Shown here: positions 23,401 to 35,500 of the stretch, piece by piece
How positions within the stretch are numbered: the first letter of the stretch is position 1
Layout: every line of letters begins with the position of its first letter
DNA from: Stichopus chloronotus
Lineage: Eukaryota; Echinodermata; Holothuroidea; Aspidochirotida; Stichopodidae
Direction of reading: 5' to 3'
Length of the DNA: 64,000 bases
Assembly (NCBI GenBank): GCA_021234535.1
Contig: CM037841.1
Location: 15,954,825-16,018,824, forward strand
Notes under the pieces: model-generated
Seen by the model: only the letters and a program-made list of their open reading frames with translations
Told to the model about the DNA's origin: nothing
Databases searched by the model: none
Position numbers and translations under genes: made by a program

Positions 23401-23924
23401 CTAGACGACAGCCACCTAACCTGAAGTCCCTTCTTACATCCTCCATTCTTCCCACCACTAGAAACACAGGTAACAAAAAGTGTGGCAAACCCAGATGTCA
23501 AGTTTGTCGTTTCATTGTCACTGATAAAACTTTCACCCCTCCTGGCACTACATATAACCTTCGGCCCCCTCCCCTTGATTGTGATACTCCTAATGTAGTC
23601 TACTTGTTATGCTGCAACATATGTAATAAAGATAACTATGTTGGCCAGACAGGCAATAAATTTAGACTAAGGTTTAATAATCACAAAAAAACAATACAGG
23701 ATGGGTCTTTGGGCTACCCTGTACTCAAGCGTTACAGCGGCGAACATAATCATTCACTTTCCAACTTGAAATGCATTTTACTAGGTAACGGCTACTCTTC
23801 GGTGATAAAAAGGTTAAGAGCGGAGAGTAAGTGGATAATTAAATTATCCACTCATTCCAATGGTCTAAATAAAGACCTTGGTTTGTTAAGTGATTTTCCC
23901 TCTGTTTGGGGTGGGGCGGGGTGA
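23401..23924 (+). pseudogene. GIY-YIG endonuclease domain of Penelope-like element
   Basis: Continuous frame from about 23400 to TGA 23922-23924. It contains 'KKCGKPRCQVC', a cysteine cluster usual in the linker of these proteins, then the nuclease core 'VVYLLCCNICNKDNYVGQTG' (a GIY-YIG variant, V-Y...Y-V-G). Downstream are R-x-R-F-x-x-H-K ('RLRFNNHKK'), H-N-H ('SGEHNH') and 'RLRAESKWIIKL' with the catalytic Glu. It is one frame away from the RT upstream and has no start of its own, so it is part of the broken single ORF. Confidence 0.85.
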
Positions 23925-24059
23925 TAATGATAAGTAACACACACTAAATTGGGACGCGTGACACACTGATTGTATATTGTTGCGTTGTTAGAGGGCGCGC
24001 TGCACATGGGCGTGTGCAGTCTGTTGTTTTTCGAAAATTGTTTTCAATATTAGTTTGTG

Positions 24060-24087
24060 CTGAAGAAGGACACAGGCGTGTCCGAAA
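24060..24087 (+). ncRNA. Hammerhead-ribozyme-like motif of Penelope-like element
   Basis: CTGAAGA matches the conserved CUGANGA box. It is followed by a 6-bp hairpin GGACAC-AGGC-GTGTCC and then GAAA, the second conserved box. Hammerhead ribozymes are known in Penelope-like elements. One extra A sits between the first box and the hairpin. Stems I and III and the cleavage triplet are not clearly readable, so this is a partial motif at best. Confidence 0.35.
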
Positions 24088-24284
24088 TATACACCTTTTC
24101 TTGTAAAAATTTTTGTGCTTCAAAATTGTCATATTTGTCAACATATTTATATTTATATCAAAGGGAGCATACGTGGATTTTCACATATATCTATATATAT
24201 ATATACTGATCATTCATTGCTTCATTGCTACTACAATATCACTTTCTGTTTCGATGAAACCGTAACAGTGTAATCATGTGGTGC

Positions 24285-24335
24285 ATGTATGTATGTATGT
24301 ACGTGTGTATGTATGTATGTATGTATGTATGTATG

Positions 24336-24366
<31 letters not shown>

Positions 24367-24372
24367 GTATGT
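24285..24372 (+). repeat. (TATG)n microsatellite
   Basis: About twenty copies of TATG/TGTA in the position occupied by a microsatellite in every complete HINE-like copy of this window. It creates artefactual long open frames of MYVC/THIHT repeats on both strands. Confidence 0.95.
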
Positions 24373-24389
24373 TGTGTGACGGCTACCTT

Positions 24390-25139
24390 CAGTGGCGGCG
24401 CCAGAATGTCAGACTTGGGGGCAAACTGAGGGCAGAAGAAAATGTTGGGGTGGGGGCAAAGATTTTCGAGCGCAGCGCGAAACCGAGCGCGAATCGCGAG
24501 GCCTTGCGGGTGGGGTCCAGGGGCAAAGCCCCGGTTGGGGTCCAGGGGGCGAAGTCCCCGGAAGCTCTGATGTTTAAGCATATCTCTGCAGGGTGGAAAA
24601 TTAAGTCCCAAGAGAGGTATATTATTTATTTTTTATATTATTCATTTTTTCGGTTGACCGTACTCCAAGGTTCCCAACTTTTTTCTTTGGGGGTACTATT
24701 TCAAATTTAAGCGGTGCCACCGAGTACATACACACACCCACACACACACATAGGCTTCATACACTTCCATTCCATTCCTTTATTTAGGAAAACAACGACA
24801 TTCCTATATTTAGGAAAACAACCACCTACCCGCCCTTCCCTTATGCTGGACGGTAAACATTCCAGAGAAAATTGGTCTGACCAGGCTGGCCTACTGTTGA
24901 AGTGGCTATGGGCATGATATTAAACTGGCAGCCTGTGTAACATAAATTAGTCATTTATCAATCATGGTTCCCCGGAAGCTGTTCTTATTCAGTCCAATGC
25001 TAATACATAGATTTGTGATTAAATTAATTTTGAATGAGTACAAGATCTGATTAGGAAGGGTGAGAGCAACTGGGGGAAGGAAAAAATCTGGGGGCAAATG
25101 CCCCCTCATGCCCCCCCCCCCCCCGTAGCGCCGCCACTG
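24390..25139. mobile_element. 750-bp non-autonomous hAT transposon
   Basis: Terminal inverted repeats CAGTGGCGGCGC (24390-24401) and GCGCCGCCACTG (25128-25139), 12 bp perfect, flanked by an 8-bp target duplication GCTACCTT (24382-24389 and 25140-25147). The 8-bp duplication and the CAGTGG start are typical of hAT transposons. The interior holds GC-rich phrases such as 'gtccaggggcaaagccccgg' and a C14 run, with no transposase. It sits inside HINE-like element 1 and is therefore the younger insertion. Confidence 0.9.
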
Positions 25140-26308
25140 GCTACCTTGTAAGCACGATATGCCAAGAAAGAAACATTTACAGATCTCATATTTGGTGTGT
25201 GGGTGAATCGTACAATGAGTAAAAGGAGCCTACAGCCTTATATCTAGTATGTAATGGAGCCTTAGTTTGGACAAGAAGCCTATTGTTTTAGTGCGAGGCC
25301 AAATGTCAAAATGTCATTTGATGGTCAACAGGGGTCAAATATTGAAAACCCTGTAAACAACATTATATCTCAAGAAGAGAAGCTTGGATAGATCTCACAT
25401 ATGGTTTGTTGGCGTACCATATTAAGTGCAAGAAGCCGATTGTTTTTGGTGAAGGTTAAAGGTCATGCCCCATCCACAGGGCTCAAGCAATTAAAATCTT
25501 GTAAACACAATATCCTAAGACGGAAAACGTCTACAAATATCATATTTAGTAGGCTGATGTACCTTATTAAGTAGATGAAGTTTGTTGTGTCTGGTGGAGA
25601 TCAAAGGTCATTTATGGGTTAACAGGGTCAAAACGTGGAAACCTTGTAAACACGATATCTCAATATGGGATGCTTTTCAAATCTCATATTTAGTGTGTGA
25701 GTGAGCCATCGTGAACACAAGAAGACCATTGTTTTGTGAAGGTCAAAGGTCATTTGTGGTCAGTGGGGTCAGATAGTTAAAATTTTCTAAGCACAATATC
25801 TCACTAGATTAAACTGGCACATAAATGGCATATTGATAAGTGGGTGTACTTTATGAAGCACGAGTAGCCCAACGTTTTGTTGGAGGTCAAAGGTCGTTTA
25901 TGGTCAACTGGGTCAAGTAGTGAAAACATTGTAAACACAGTATCTCAGGAAGTAAGATTCAGGAAAATAATTCCTCATGATGAATTCATCGAAACCACAA
26001 TATATTTATGCATTCTGGTTTATATGTCAGTTATCGCCAATTATTTACAATTCATTATGGAAAGTTAATTTTAAGTTCAGTTATTTACATTGAATAGAAT
26101 GTTCTGTGAAGTTTTGTGTAATATTCAAATAAAAAGGATCATTAACATGTCAGTTGTTTTACTGAAAGGTAATTTCACGACGGTAAACCTTTTATGTTTA
26201 CTGTATGATTTGCCTTGAAATTACGAGTGAAAAAAGTTTGTTTAGTAGAATATATAGAAACTAAAATGAAAAATACTGATTACTCATTGCTACTTCAGTC
26301 TCACTTTT

Positions 26309-27820
26309 GGTTTCGATAAAATCGTAACCCGTGTAATCATGAAGTGTATCTATGTGTGTGTATGTATGTATATTTGTGACAGCTACATTGTAAATAAGGT
26401 ATCTCAAAGTGGGAAGCATGTGCAGATCTCATATTTGGCTTGCTTGTGAGCCTTATTAAGGGGATGAAGTTGATTGTTTTTGGTGGAGGTCAAAGGTCAT
26501 TTGGGGTCAACAGATTTCAAAAAGTGAAAACCTTGTAAACATAATATCTCATAAAGGAATCATGTACATATCTCATGTTTAGCATGTGAGAGTAACATAT
26601 CAAGTATAAAAAGGACCATAGGTTTTGGTGGAGATGAAAGTTATTTGGGGTCAATAAGGGTCAAATAGTAAAAACATTGTAAGCACGATAACTCAAGAAG
26701 GGTAACATGTACAGATCTTATGTATGGTATATGTATTATTCATATATTTCACATATTACACAATAAATGTACACTCAATATGTATCATATTAAGTGTACC
26801 AAAAGCCTATTGTTTTTGGTGGCGGTCAAAGCTCATTTGGTTCAACATGGGTCAAATAGTGAAAACCTCGTAAACACGAAATCTCAGGAAAGGAAACTTG
26901 TACAGATCTTATACTTAGTATGTAGGTAAACCTTATTGAGGAAAAGAAGCCTATTGTTTTAGTGTGACGTCAAAGGTCATTTGGGGGTCAACAGGGGTCA
27001 AATATTGAAAACCTTGTGAACATCATATCTCAAGAAAGGAAACTTGTACAGATGTCACGTTCAGTATATAAGTAAACCTTATCGAGGACAAGAAGTTTAT
27101 TATTTTAGTGAGAGATCAAAGGTCATTTGGGATCAACAGGGATCAACTACTGAAAACTTTGTACACATATTATTTTAAGAAGGGAAGCTTCAAGAAGGGA
27201 AGCTGAGATAGATCTCATATTTGATTTGTTGGTGCACCATATTAAGTGCAAGAAGCCTATTGCTTTGCTTAAGGTCAAAGATCCTTCAGGGTTCACAGGG
27301 CTAATATATTAAAAACCTTGTAAACACAATATTCAACGGGGGAAAACTTCTACATGTCTCATACTTGCCATGTAGGTGTGCCTAATGAAGGACAAGAAAA
27401 CTGTTTTGGGATGAAGGTCAAATATCATTAATGCTTCAATAGGGTCAAATAGTGAAAACCGTGCAAACACAATATCTAATATGGGAAGCTTTTGCAAATC
27501 TTTTGGGTGAGCCTTATTGAGTACAAGTGCCCCATTGTTTTTGGTGGGGGTCTAATGTCATTTGCCGGACAGAAGGGTCAGATTATCTTTGTAAGCACAA
27601 TATCTCACTAGGTTACACTTGCACATGCATGTCATACTGGTAAGTGGGTGTACCTTATGAAGCCCAAAAAGCCTAACGTTTTGTTGAAGGTCAAAGGTCA
27701 TTTAGAGTCAACAGATGTAAATTGTGAAACCTTGTAAACACAATATCTCAAGAAGCAACATTAATGAGATAATTCCTAATGATGATTTCATCGAAACCAT
27801 GATGTATTTGTGTATTCTGG
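26309..27820 (+). mobile_element. HINE-like element 2
   Basis: Head hairpin and subterminal repeat GGTTTCGATAAAATCGTAACC (26309-26329) and tail repeat GATTTCATCGAAACC (27784-27798), 14 of 15 matching when inverted. A short GT/TATG tract (26340-26375) follows the head, then about nine tandem units of roughly 150 bp. The end is GTATTCTGG followed by TT (27820). Perfect DR1 motifs lie at 26487-26499 and 27688-27700, with one- or two-base variants in most other units (near 26822, 26968, 27113 and 27275). Confidence 0.65.
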
Positions 27821-28373
27821 TTTTACCTTGGGTACGTTGTATGGTCGAAGGTTGTATTTTCACACTCCAAATATGATGGGTTCTCGTGTAAAAACGTGTT
27901 ACTAATTCTCTTGGAGGGTATCATCGGAGCATCCCGATTTATTGTTGCCTATTTTGCATTTTTTTCAGATTTGCCACTTACCTGTCAAAGATATAGTTTA
28001 CAAAGGTAAAGGTTCTAAACCCCGCACGGAGAAAATCCCGAACACATAACTGTAGTGTGGTTTTGATGACTTCATAATATGACATATCGCATACGGCGAT
28101 ATGTTTCGTTTTTCTTTTGTGATATTACATCAACTTATGATTTCACCACTTAAGATCTAACAACTACATTGCAAACAATGCCATCTGCTGCCCTACGTTG
28201 ATAACTGATAGGCACATTATCATATATCTCAACATGCACAACTGCATACTACATAGTAGTATAGATGTCCACATGCATGTCCTGTGAATATTGAAAAATC
28301 GACTCTTCTTTTCAAAGATGATCCCCACCAAACATGATAGTTACTTGTGGTCGATACACCACTGCATCTACAT
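27821..28373. other. Unassigned DNA
   Basis: No feature could be supported. Confidence 0.5.
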
Positions 28374-28670
28374 AAGATATGAGAGCCCATTGCCGGCTTT
28401 CCTCTTTGGAATATGATGTTCACAAGGTTTTCACTATCCTGCAACTGTTGACCACAAATTACATTTGACCTCTATCAAACACAATAGGGTATTGTACTTA
28501 ACGAGGTATATCCACCCATGAAATACAACAAATGTCCATGCATCCCTTCTTAAATATCGTGTTTACAAAGTTTACTGAGTTTGACCTATATTGACCTCAC
28601 GCGACTTTCGTCTAGCACACATAGCAATCTGCATTTTATACTCAATGTGGTGCACCTACACATCAAATCT
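28374..28670 (-). repeat. HINE-like tandem-unit fragment, minus strand
   Basis: About two degenerate units in reverse orientation: 'cctctttggaatatgatgtt', 'tttgacctctatcaaacaca', 'tatattgacctc' and 'actcaatgtggtgcacctac' mirror the units at 25-27 kb. No head, microsatellite or tail was found and no DR1 is intact. Confidence 0.6.
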
Positions 28671-29202
28671 GTCGTGATTTCCCTTTGATTGTTCAAAGGT
28701 TTAAACTATTATAATTTAGTCGGAGACTTACAATGTCTTTTAACGAGGCGGCAGAACACTTTTTATTTAATGACTTAATCATTTTCTTACCTACCTTCCT
28801 GTAGTAATCCCTTTACGAGCATTTGAGCCGTAACTATCAAGACTGCTGTTGCATGGGTTATTTCATGTGCAAACGTTTCGTACAATGTAATATATGTTTA
28901 AAATACTCTACCATAGAGTAAAAGAAAATCAAAATCACCAACTACCCCCGATTGCGACATTGTTAATTCTTTAACAGTAGTTTAAATGTTGAGGTACGTG
29001 GATTTTCCACTACCACTAACTTTTCACTCGCGGTCGGAAACCTAGTGTTTAGGGCAGCTCTATTAACAAAATAATACACTTTTTCCGCAGGTGCCTGCCA
29101 CTTGTGAATTCCATTATAACGTCCAAATGTTAGTAAATCAGATGCTGACTTGATGTTGCACATTCTCTCTTTCAGTTGCTTCCAGCTACTGTTATCTAAG
29201 AT
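28671..29202. other. Unassigned DNA
   Basis: No feature could be supported. Confidence 0.5.
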
Positions 29203-30066
29203 GACCCATTAGTGCCACCGGAATGAAAAATAAACCACTGTACCACACAGAAAGAAAATTAAAGCACTGTACCACAGAGAAAAAAAAAACTACTGTACCA
29301 CGGAGACAAAAAATACTAATCTGTCACAACAGATTAAATCATCTGTCATAACAGATTAAATAAAATTTAGACCACAGTAATCTGTCGTAGCAGATTAAAT
29401 AATCGGTCATAACAGATTATTCTATCTGTCATAACAGATTAAATAGTCTGTCGGAACAGATAAAATAATCTCTCATTGCAGACTAAACAATCTGTCTTAA
29501 CAGATTATTTAATCTGTCGTAACAGATTATTTAATTTGTCGTAACAGATTATTTAAATTATTAAGAATTATTTAATTATTAAGAATTCTTAAGAAACTAT
29601 TGCCATTTTACGGTTACCTTCTAGTTATTCAACATAGGAAAACTTTTTACACATCTACCTTGCAGCTACCTTCAGCGACGCTAGATTACTACCATGCACA
29701 CATGTTGCACTAGTTGCTGTCATTCCTTTATTGTAGCCTATACTCATAAGCGTACCAGCTGGATTTGGGGGTAAGATTTCATTTGCTTAATCTGGACGCT
29801 GTTTTAAGCGTTCACGCATGTGAAATAATGTTAATATTTGAAAAAAATCATCTGTTGCGACATTAAATAATCTGTTATGACAGATTATTTAATCTGTAAT
29901 ATCACAGATTATATAATCTGTTATGACAAATTATTTAATCTGTTATGACAGATTATTTAATCTGGTATGGCAGATTAGTTTTTTTTTCTCTGTGGTACCG
30001 TAGTTTAATTCTTTTTCTCTAGTACAGTGGTTTATTACTTTTTCTTTCTGTGCCAGTAATGGCCCA
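29203..30066. mobile_element. Inverted-repeat element filled with 22-bp palindromes
   Basis: The two ends are imperfect inverted copies of each other over about 120 bp. The left reads GACCCATTAGTGCCAC ... AATAAACCACTGTACCAC ... ACCACAGAGAAAAAAAAA; the right is the reverse complement of GGGCCATTACTGGCAC ... AATAAACCACTGTACTAG and so on. Inside each end lies a block of short palindromes of the form AATCTGT-NNNN-ACAGATT, spaced ~22 bp (29318-29560, about ten; 29845-29975, about six). The middle (29560-29845) is non-repetitive. No coding capacity. It looks like a small foldback or miniature element; no clear target duplication was found. Confidence 0.6.
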
Positions 30067-30990
30067 TTGTAGTTATCTTACTCAACCTACCCCGACAGTG
30101 TCGTCAGTAAAATTCTCTTCTAGTTACGAGATCTACGAACGCCTCGAGAATCCACTCTTCGCCTACTGCGCATTGGTGCATTTTGTTCTTGTTACCAGGT
30201 CTCCTACACGTGCAATAGTTCTTCCCTGTCAAAACACGTAATCTCCTGCTCCCAGATCAGTTCGAAGATCTTAAACTAAATAGTATCATCTGTCCAATTG
30301 ATAAATTATTTAGAAGACCTTGCCACATGCTCGTTAGTCAGAGTTTATCTTAATCGGGTCTTGACCAGCGCAACGCAAAGCGAAGAAAGCAAGGGCATAA
30401 CATTTGTCTTTCTTCACTGTGCAAAAGGCAAGCTGCAGCTTCAACAATTTCTAACAGATCTGAGAATCCAGCAGGGTGCCTTGCTTTCCAATAATGACAC
30501 ATTTGGAGAGGACCTTTCCAATCTTACTCAGGATAACCCAATGTGAATTTCTTATGTGGATTTTTGTACAAATTCTGTAAAAAAGTCTAAGTCTCTGTCA
30601 CAAGTTAAGAATAACGTGTGTAAGCGCTTTAGCCTCTACTAGCCTGCTCAGCGCACAACAGCAGTTTCGTGAAACTACTTTTTCTTTTAATTAAACTGAG
30701 CGAGTTTTTCCTATATTCAATTTGACGCTTTTGCCTACAATCGAAAGCATATTTTACTGAAGAAAATTTATTTTTTAAATCTAATTAAAGGTTCATAAAG
30801 ACAAATTGATATGGCACTTCGTTGACTAACGTTTATGGTTTTGGGTGCAGCCTGAGTGTTAAATTGGTTGCAGACACAGAATTTATTTCTGTGGTTGCAG
30901 ACGACATACCGGAAGCCGCTTCAATCCATGGAGTTGCGGAGCTCATCGCTAAGTGCTTTACTGATATAGGCCTAACGTTAGTAGTTAAAT
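30067..30990. other. Unassigned DNA
   Basis: Two short open frames (30050-30241 and 30298-30546) have no recognisable domain. No repeat structure seen. Confidence 0.45.
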
Positions 30991-31119
30991 TCACAGGTCC
31001 TCCTAGCGTTAAGTATAAACTATTACCTTACCCTATATATGTATACACTATTACCTACCCCTATATACGGTATGTAGGGGTAGGTAATAGTTTATACTTA
31101 ACGCTAGGACGCCCTGTGA
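30991..31119. repeat. 129-bp hairpin with ~46-bp arms
   Basis: The arms pair TCACAGG...TCCTAGCGTTAAGTATAAAC with its reverse complement. The central 27 bp of each arm (from CCTAGCGTTAAG at 31002 and ending CTTAACGCTAGG at 31108) match perfectly and the outer 8-10 bp match with about three differences. The loop is ~50 bp of CCCTATATA-type sequence that is itself partly complementary. It is probably a very small MITE or a fresh inverted duplication. Confidence 0.85.
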
Positions 31120-31622
31120 TGGCAAGCACTGGTCAGTGTCATTTATAATATTTCGTCTGAACTATCTGTCGGACCAGCTAAATGAGCTTGATAACTACAA
31201 CTTATTTCCCATGCTCCGATCTCACTGAAATTTGAAGAATTTAATGCCAACTGACACACAGAGACGATCGCATGAAATTATCTATGTATTGTCAAGAAGA
31301 ACATAAAACGGTGAACCATAAAGTCAGACCGACTCTGATTACACACCTAACCCTAGAGTAGGCCTGTAGCGTTCATGCGTCCATTGGCTTTCCAAAGTTT
31401 CTCTGACTGCAGTAAACTTAATGTGATTGGGGCGCTCTCGCCTACCAAAAACTTTTCAGAGAAAGTTTGATGCTGCTCAGCTACATGGGAAATATTGTAT
31501 TGTTTGATAATTCACGCGTATTTTTTCAAGTTCATCTTTCGTTGTTACGTCCGTTACTAGTTTCTGAAGCTTTATTGCGTAGTGTTCCGTGTATTCAAGA
31601 TTCACAAAACAGTATATTTTAC
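31120..31622. other. Unassigned DNA
   Basis: No feature could be supported. Confidence 0.5.
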
Positions 31623-32596
31623 GGGTGTCTATAAAACGAAGACCTCTAAAACGAAGACCGAAGACCAAAAACCCGTTCAAATGACGAGCAACTAAACAAA
31701 GAGACATACACTGTTCTGCCAAACTGCCAAACACAGAGTCAATAAACGTATCCCGTTTCTGGGAGAGTCTTCGTTTTCCGGTCTTCCTTTTAGAGATTTG
31801 CAATATTACTAAAATCTATAAAACGAAGACCGAAAAACGAAGACCCTATCGATGTATCAACCAAAGCATTATTTAACCGACTTCCATTATCGGCGGCGCT
31901 CAAATAAGTATTTTTCTTGCAGTTTAATTAAGTTTAGCCCATCTTGATGTTAATACCAGCAAGGGAATACATCAAGCTGAAGTTCGTTAGTAAAGTGGAT
32001 TCTTAACTTCGAAGCAATACAATGTAAATCCCGACCCGTTTATCAAATTTAAGGTTCAAAACTGTACGTGAACAAAGATTTTAACCCTATTTTCTATGCG
32101 TTATGTTTATTTCTTGTTTTAGATACGGGTCTTCGTTTTCCGGTCTTCCTTTTAGAGATTTGCAATATTACTAAAATCTATAAAACGAAGACCGAAAAAC
32201 GAAGACCCTATCGATATATCAACCAAAGCATTATTTAACCGACTTCCATTATCGGCGGCGCTCAAATACTGTAAGTATTTTTCTTGCAGTTTAATTAAGT
32301 TTAACCTATCTTAATGTTCATAACAGCAAGGGAATACATCAAGCCGTTGTTCGTAAAATGGATTGCTAACTTCAAATACAATACACCGTACATCCCGACC
32401 CGTTTATCAAATTTAAGGCTCAAAACGGTACGTGAACAAAGATTTCAACCCAATCTTCTATGCGTTATGTTTATTTCCTGTTTTAGATACGGGTCTTCGT
32501 TTTCCGGTCTTCCTTTTAGAGATTTGCAATGTTACTAAAATCTATAAAACGAAGACCGAGAAACGAAGACCCTATCGATATATCAACCAAAGCATC
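31623..32596 (+). repeat. Left arm of foldback element
   Basis: Terminal segment (31623-31766) and two full ~361-364-bp units plus a final hairpin. Each unit has an ~82-bp imperfect palindrome (31767-31844, 32127-32208, 32491-32572) of the form GGGTCTTCGTTTTCCGGTC ... GACCGAAAAACGAAGACCC around a GCAATATTA loop, followed by ~280 bp of unique spacer (ATCGATATATCAACC..., AACCGACTTCCATTATCGGC...). Confidence 0.9.
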
Positions 32597-35500
32597 AGTT
32601 GACGGTGATAGTACCATCAAATGTTTTCTAAAAAAAAATAGCACCTAAGAACGCCGGAAATCTCTCTTCCCTGGCCCCACAAGTGATCTCAAAAGGTAAT
32701 CTACAGAATTTTCTTCAAAGGGACAATCGGAGTTTGATAGAGAAAATTAACCTTTTGTAATTCCAGCACATCAATTTCCTTTCTAGACTATTTACCAGAA
32801 TATAAAGACATTGAGAAGGACCTTCAGGTGAGGAGAAACTTTAATTATTGTGTTTATTACCGTTGAATAAGAATTAATTAATATTTTTCGGGTAAAAAAA
32901 TGTTTCTTTGCAAAAGAAGACAGCTTCCTCTACACTGTGACCAAATCACAACGTTAACCCCTGATGATAGATTACCAACTTCACGTTTATAGGTCTATTT
33001 GCATTGCAGATTGTCGAAATAAAGTCACGTCTGTCTCATGCTCTAACGCATCATTCGCAAATTGTTGCACCACAACAACAACCTCAGACTTCGGTGTGAC
33101 ACAGTAGTGTGTGCAATGGTGGGCGCAGGAGGACTATGCCTCCCACCTCTGTCAGTAGTCGGAAGAAAATCAGATGGTCGGGAGAAATCGGAAGCAGTCT
33201 GGACGAGTGTAGCGAGCAACAACAGCTCTCCCTTCCCAATTGGCCGTCAGACGTGTTTTAATATGCTTCAAAATGTTTCAAATATAGCACCATTTTGCAT
33301 CTCAGCCCTCACCCCTCCCCTTAGACCCTCCCCCATACAGCAAAATGATCAAACCTTGCGGCCCCAGGCTCTCGACTTTTGCAAATGTTAACCGTTAAAC
33401 TATATAATAGCAGTTCCTGATGAAACTGTAAATCCTGTTTCTATAACGATAACTACCTTCATATTTGTCATTAGATAGTGGCGTGAAGCATATATAGCCC
33501 TCTTCCCTTGAGCATACTTTTGGTAAGGTATAATGTTAATATTTTACTATATGGCTATAGTGTTTTCCTATTCATGTGCGGTAAGGAGGCTTTGGAAGTA
33601 CCATCTTCAGCAATCTGGGAGGTATTAGCCAAAATTTCTTCACGGCGCTTCGTGTCAACTCTTGATGGCGCTGAGCGCTGGGAGTCTGTCTATGGGCTTT
33701 GCCCCTACACTTGACAAAAAAAAACAAAACAAAACTGGTTACGCCCCTGTCATAAGGAGGAACGATTTTGCATCTAGCCAGATAGACGTTCTCTCCATGC
33801 CAGTCAGTCGGGGGGATTACCAAAGTTCGCAGTCTGCCTCCCCCCACCTCGCAATTCCTGCCCTGCTACTGGAGTGACATAGGCTAGCCTATTCTGCTTG
33901 ATGATGACTGCATCGATATCGATAGGCCTATATCTATTGACCTAGTTAGGTGTAGGTCCATTCCCACTGGCATCAGCGATTTCTTTTAGTTTGTTAATTC
34001 TAGTAAAGAACAATAATTTCCCTCACCCCTCTTCCTTTCCGCTTTTGAATATTACAGCTTTAAGGGAAAAGTCACCACAAATTGAAATAGGCCTAGTGTA
34101 GTATTACCGCAGTAGCCTATACCCTAATTCATGAATGGCTCTTGAGAATCATGTTACCTCATTTTTCTCTCTGAACTGTAAAGTTTGTGAGGAGTAACTC
34201 TTTGCTTTATCTTGGGTATGCAATATTAGACTAAGTCATGAAATATAATGAAAAATACTTGGAAGAGAAATATAAAGGAATTAGTGAGAATTAGGCCAAG
34301 CAGTTGTTTCAAAATAAGTCTGGATCTACAACTTTTGCCCTTAAAATACATTTATGTAATGAAAAAACACTGGCCATCATTCGTTGTTCAAGCTGCCTGA
34401 GCGCCCTTGTATTGTCCGGACGGATCGGTAGGCCTATGTCCATTGATATATCGATCAATATACGCATGGGCGTCCACAGAAAAAAATTCAGTGGTAAAAA
34501 ATTTCTAGGGGTGGGCAAAAGCTCCGCGCCACCACAAGTTGGCTCGAAGCACAAGAAAATTTTGGCCTGCAATGCCTCCCAGATCGCTGTAAATGCCATT
34601 TCTAAAGCCTACTCACCGCATATAGCCTAAGCAGTGAAAACACATTTTGTTCGGGTTTTTCTTTATTTTTTATACGTGTTCTCAAATTTTTGATTTTCCA
34701 GGAGGGGGGGGGGGCAAGTACTTGACAATGCCTGCGGACGCCCACGAATATACGGTACCGGTAATTGTGACCCTGTAGGCCTAATTATTCTAGACAGCCA
34801 GAATGAGGAAACCCGACAATGTGGGACTCCCTCCGTTTCGTATACCTCTGACCGGTTTGGACTACCATCTAGCCCCCCCCCCCCCAGCTGCCATAAAACC
34901 CCACAAAATGTCATTTTGTGGAAGCCCGTTTCTGTAGGGGACGTGAGTCCCGCAGTACCCATGCTTAAAGCAGGCCCTCGGGAAAGTGATCCGAAAAAAA
35001 AGTCTTCAACCCCCCCCCCCCCCGGCTAAGAACACCTTGTGCTTATGTTTGTATGCCTAACGTTACTAGTCTTCTAACCTTATAACCCTAAACAGTGAAA
35101 ATATCCCTCGATGGGATAAAGCCTGCTATTAATGAAAACAATTAGATTAATCTAGGCCATCCGCCTAGGCTAAAACAATTAGGCCTAGCCTATTTGATGT
35201 GTTGCCTTTTATATACGGAGCAACACAGTAGCCTATTTTATATGGAGCTCGATATCGGTTCACGTGGGCACGTGGGTGTTTTTCCGAGGTTTCAGATTTT
35301 GAACTACCAAGACACACATTCTATGTGTTGTATGTTATACTTACATCGTTTACGAAGGCCTCGAAGACCATGAACTCGTTAAAATGGTTGTTACAGGCTT
35401 GCAAGAATAGTGAAAACGACGCAAAAATCAAAGCATGAAGGTTTCCTCAATAGAGCTCAGTGGAGGATTGCCCTCCATTCAACTGGAAGGCTGATTCCAA

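Larger units (their letters stand above)
22660..24135 (+). mobile_element. Penelope-like element, 5'-truncated
   Basis: The element keeps the C-terminal RT motifs, the linker with a CXXXXC-type cluster, the GIY-YIG endonuclease and a 3' part with a hammerhead-like motif. Penelope-like elements are retroelements with a telomerase-related RT fused to a GIY-YIG nuclease. The N-terminal RT motifs are absent (an in-frame stop lies immediately before 22666). One frameshift near 23375-23390 separates RT from nuclease. The 3' limit is estimated. Confidence 0.85.
24248..26018 (+). mobile_element. HINE-like element 1, carrying a nested hAT element
   Basis: Subterminal inverted repeats GTTTCGATGAA (24248-24258) and TTCATCGAAACC (25985-25996). 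A TATG microsatellite follows (24285-24372), then a hAT miniature element (24390-25139), then about five tandem ~145-150-bp units (25141-25960). The 3' end is ATGCATTCTGG with TT next. Each unit has the order 'gtaaacacgatatctcaagaag', 'gatctcatat', 'ccttattaag', 'ttgttttt', DR1, 'ggggtcaacaggggtcaaa' (with drift). One DR1 is perfect (25740-25752). This build matches Helentron-associated DINE-1/HINE elements; no Rep/helicase gene is present. Confidence 0.65.

Noticed and set aside
24231..24710. Long open frames of MYVC or THIHT repeats on both strands
   Set aside because: They are translations of the TATG microsatellite and the hAT element next to it.
29318..29975. CRISPR-like array of short palindromic repeats
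   Set aside because: The repeats are nearly back to back (about 22-bp period), have no unique spacers of constant length, lie in inverted blocks and are in animal DNA without cas genes.
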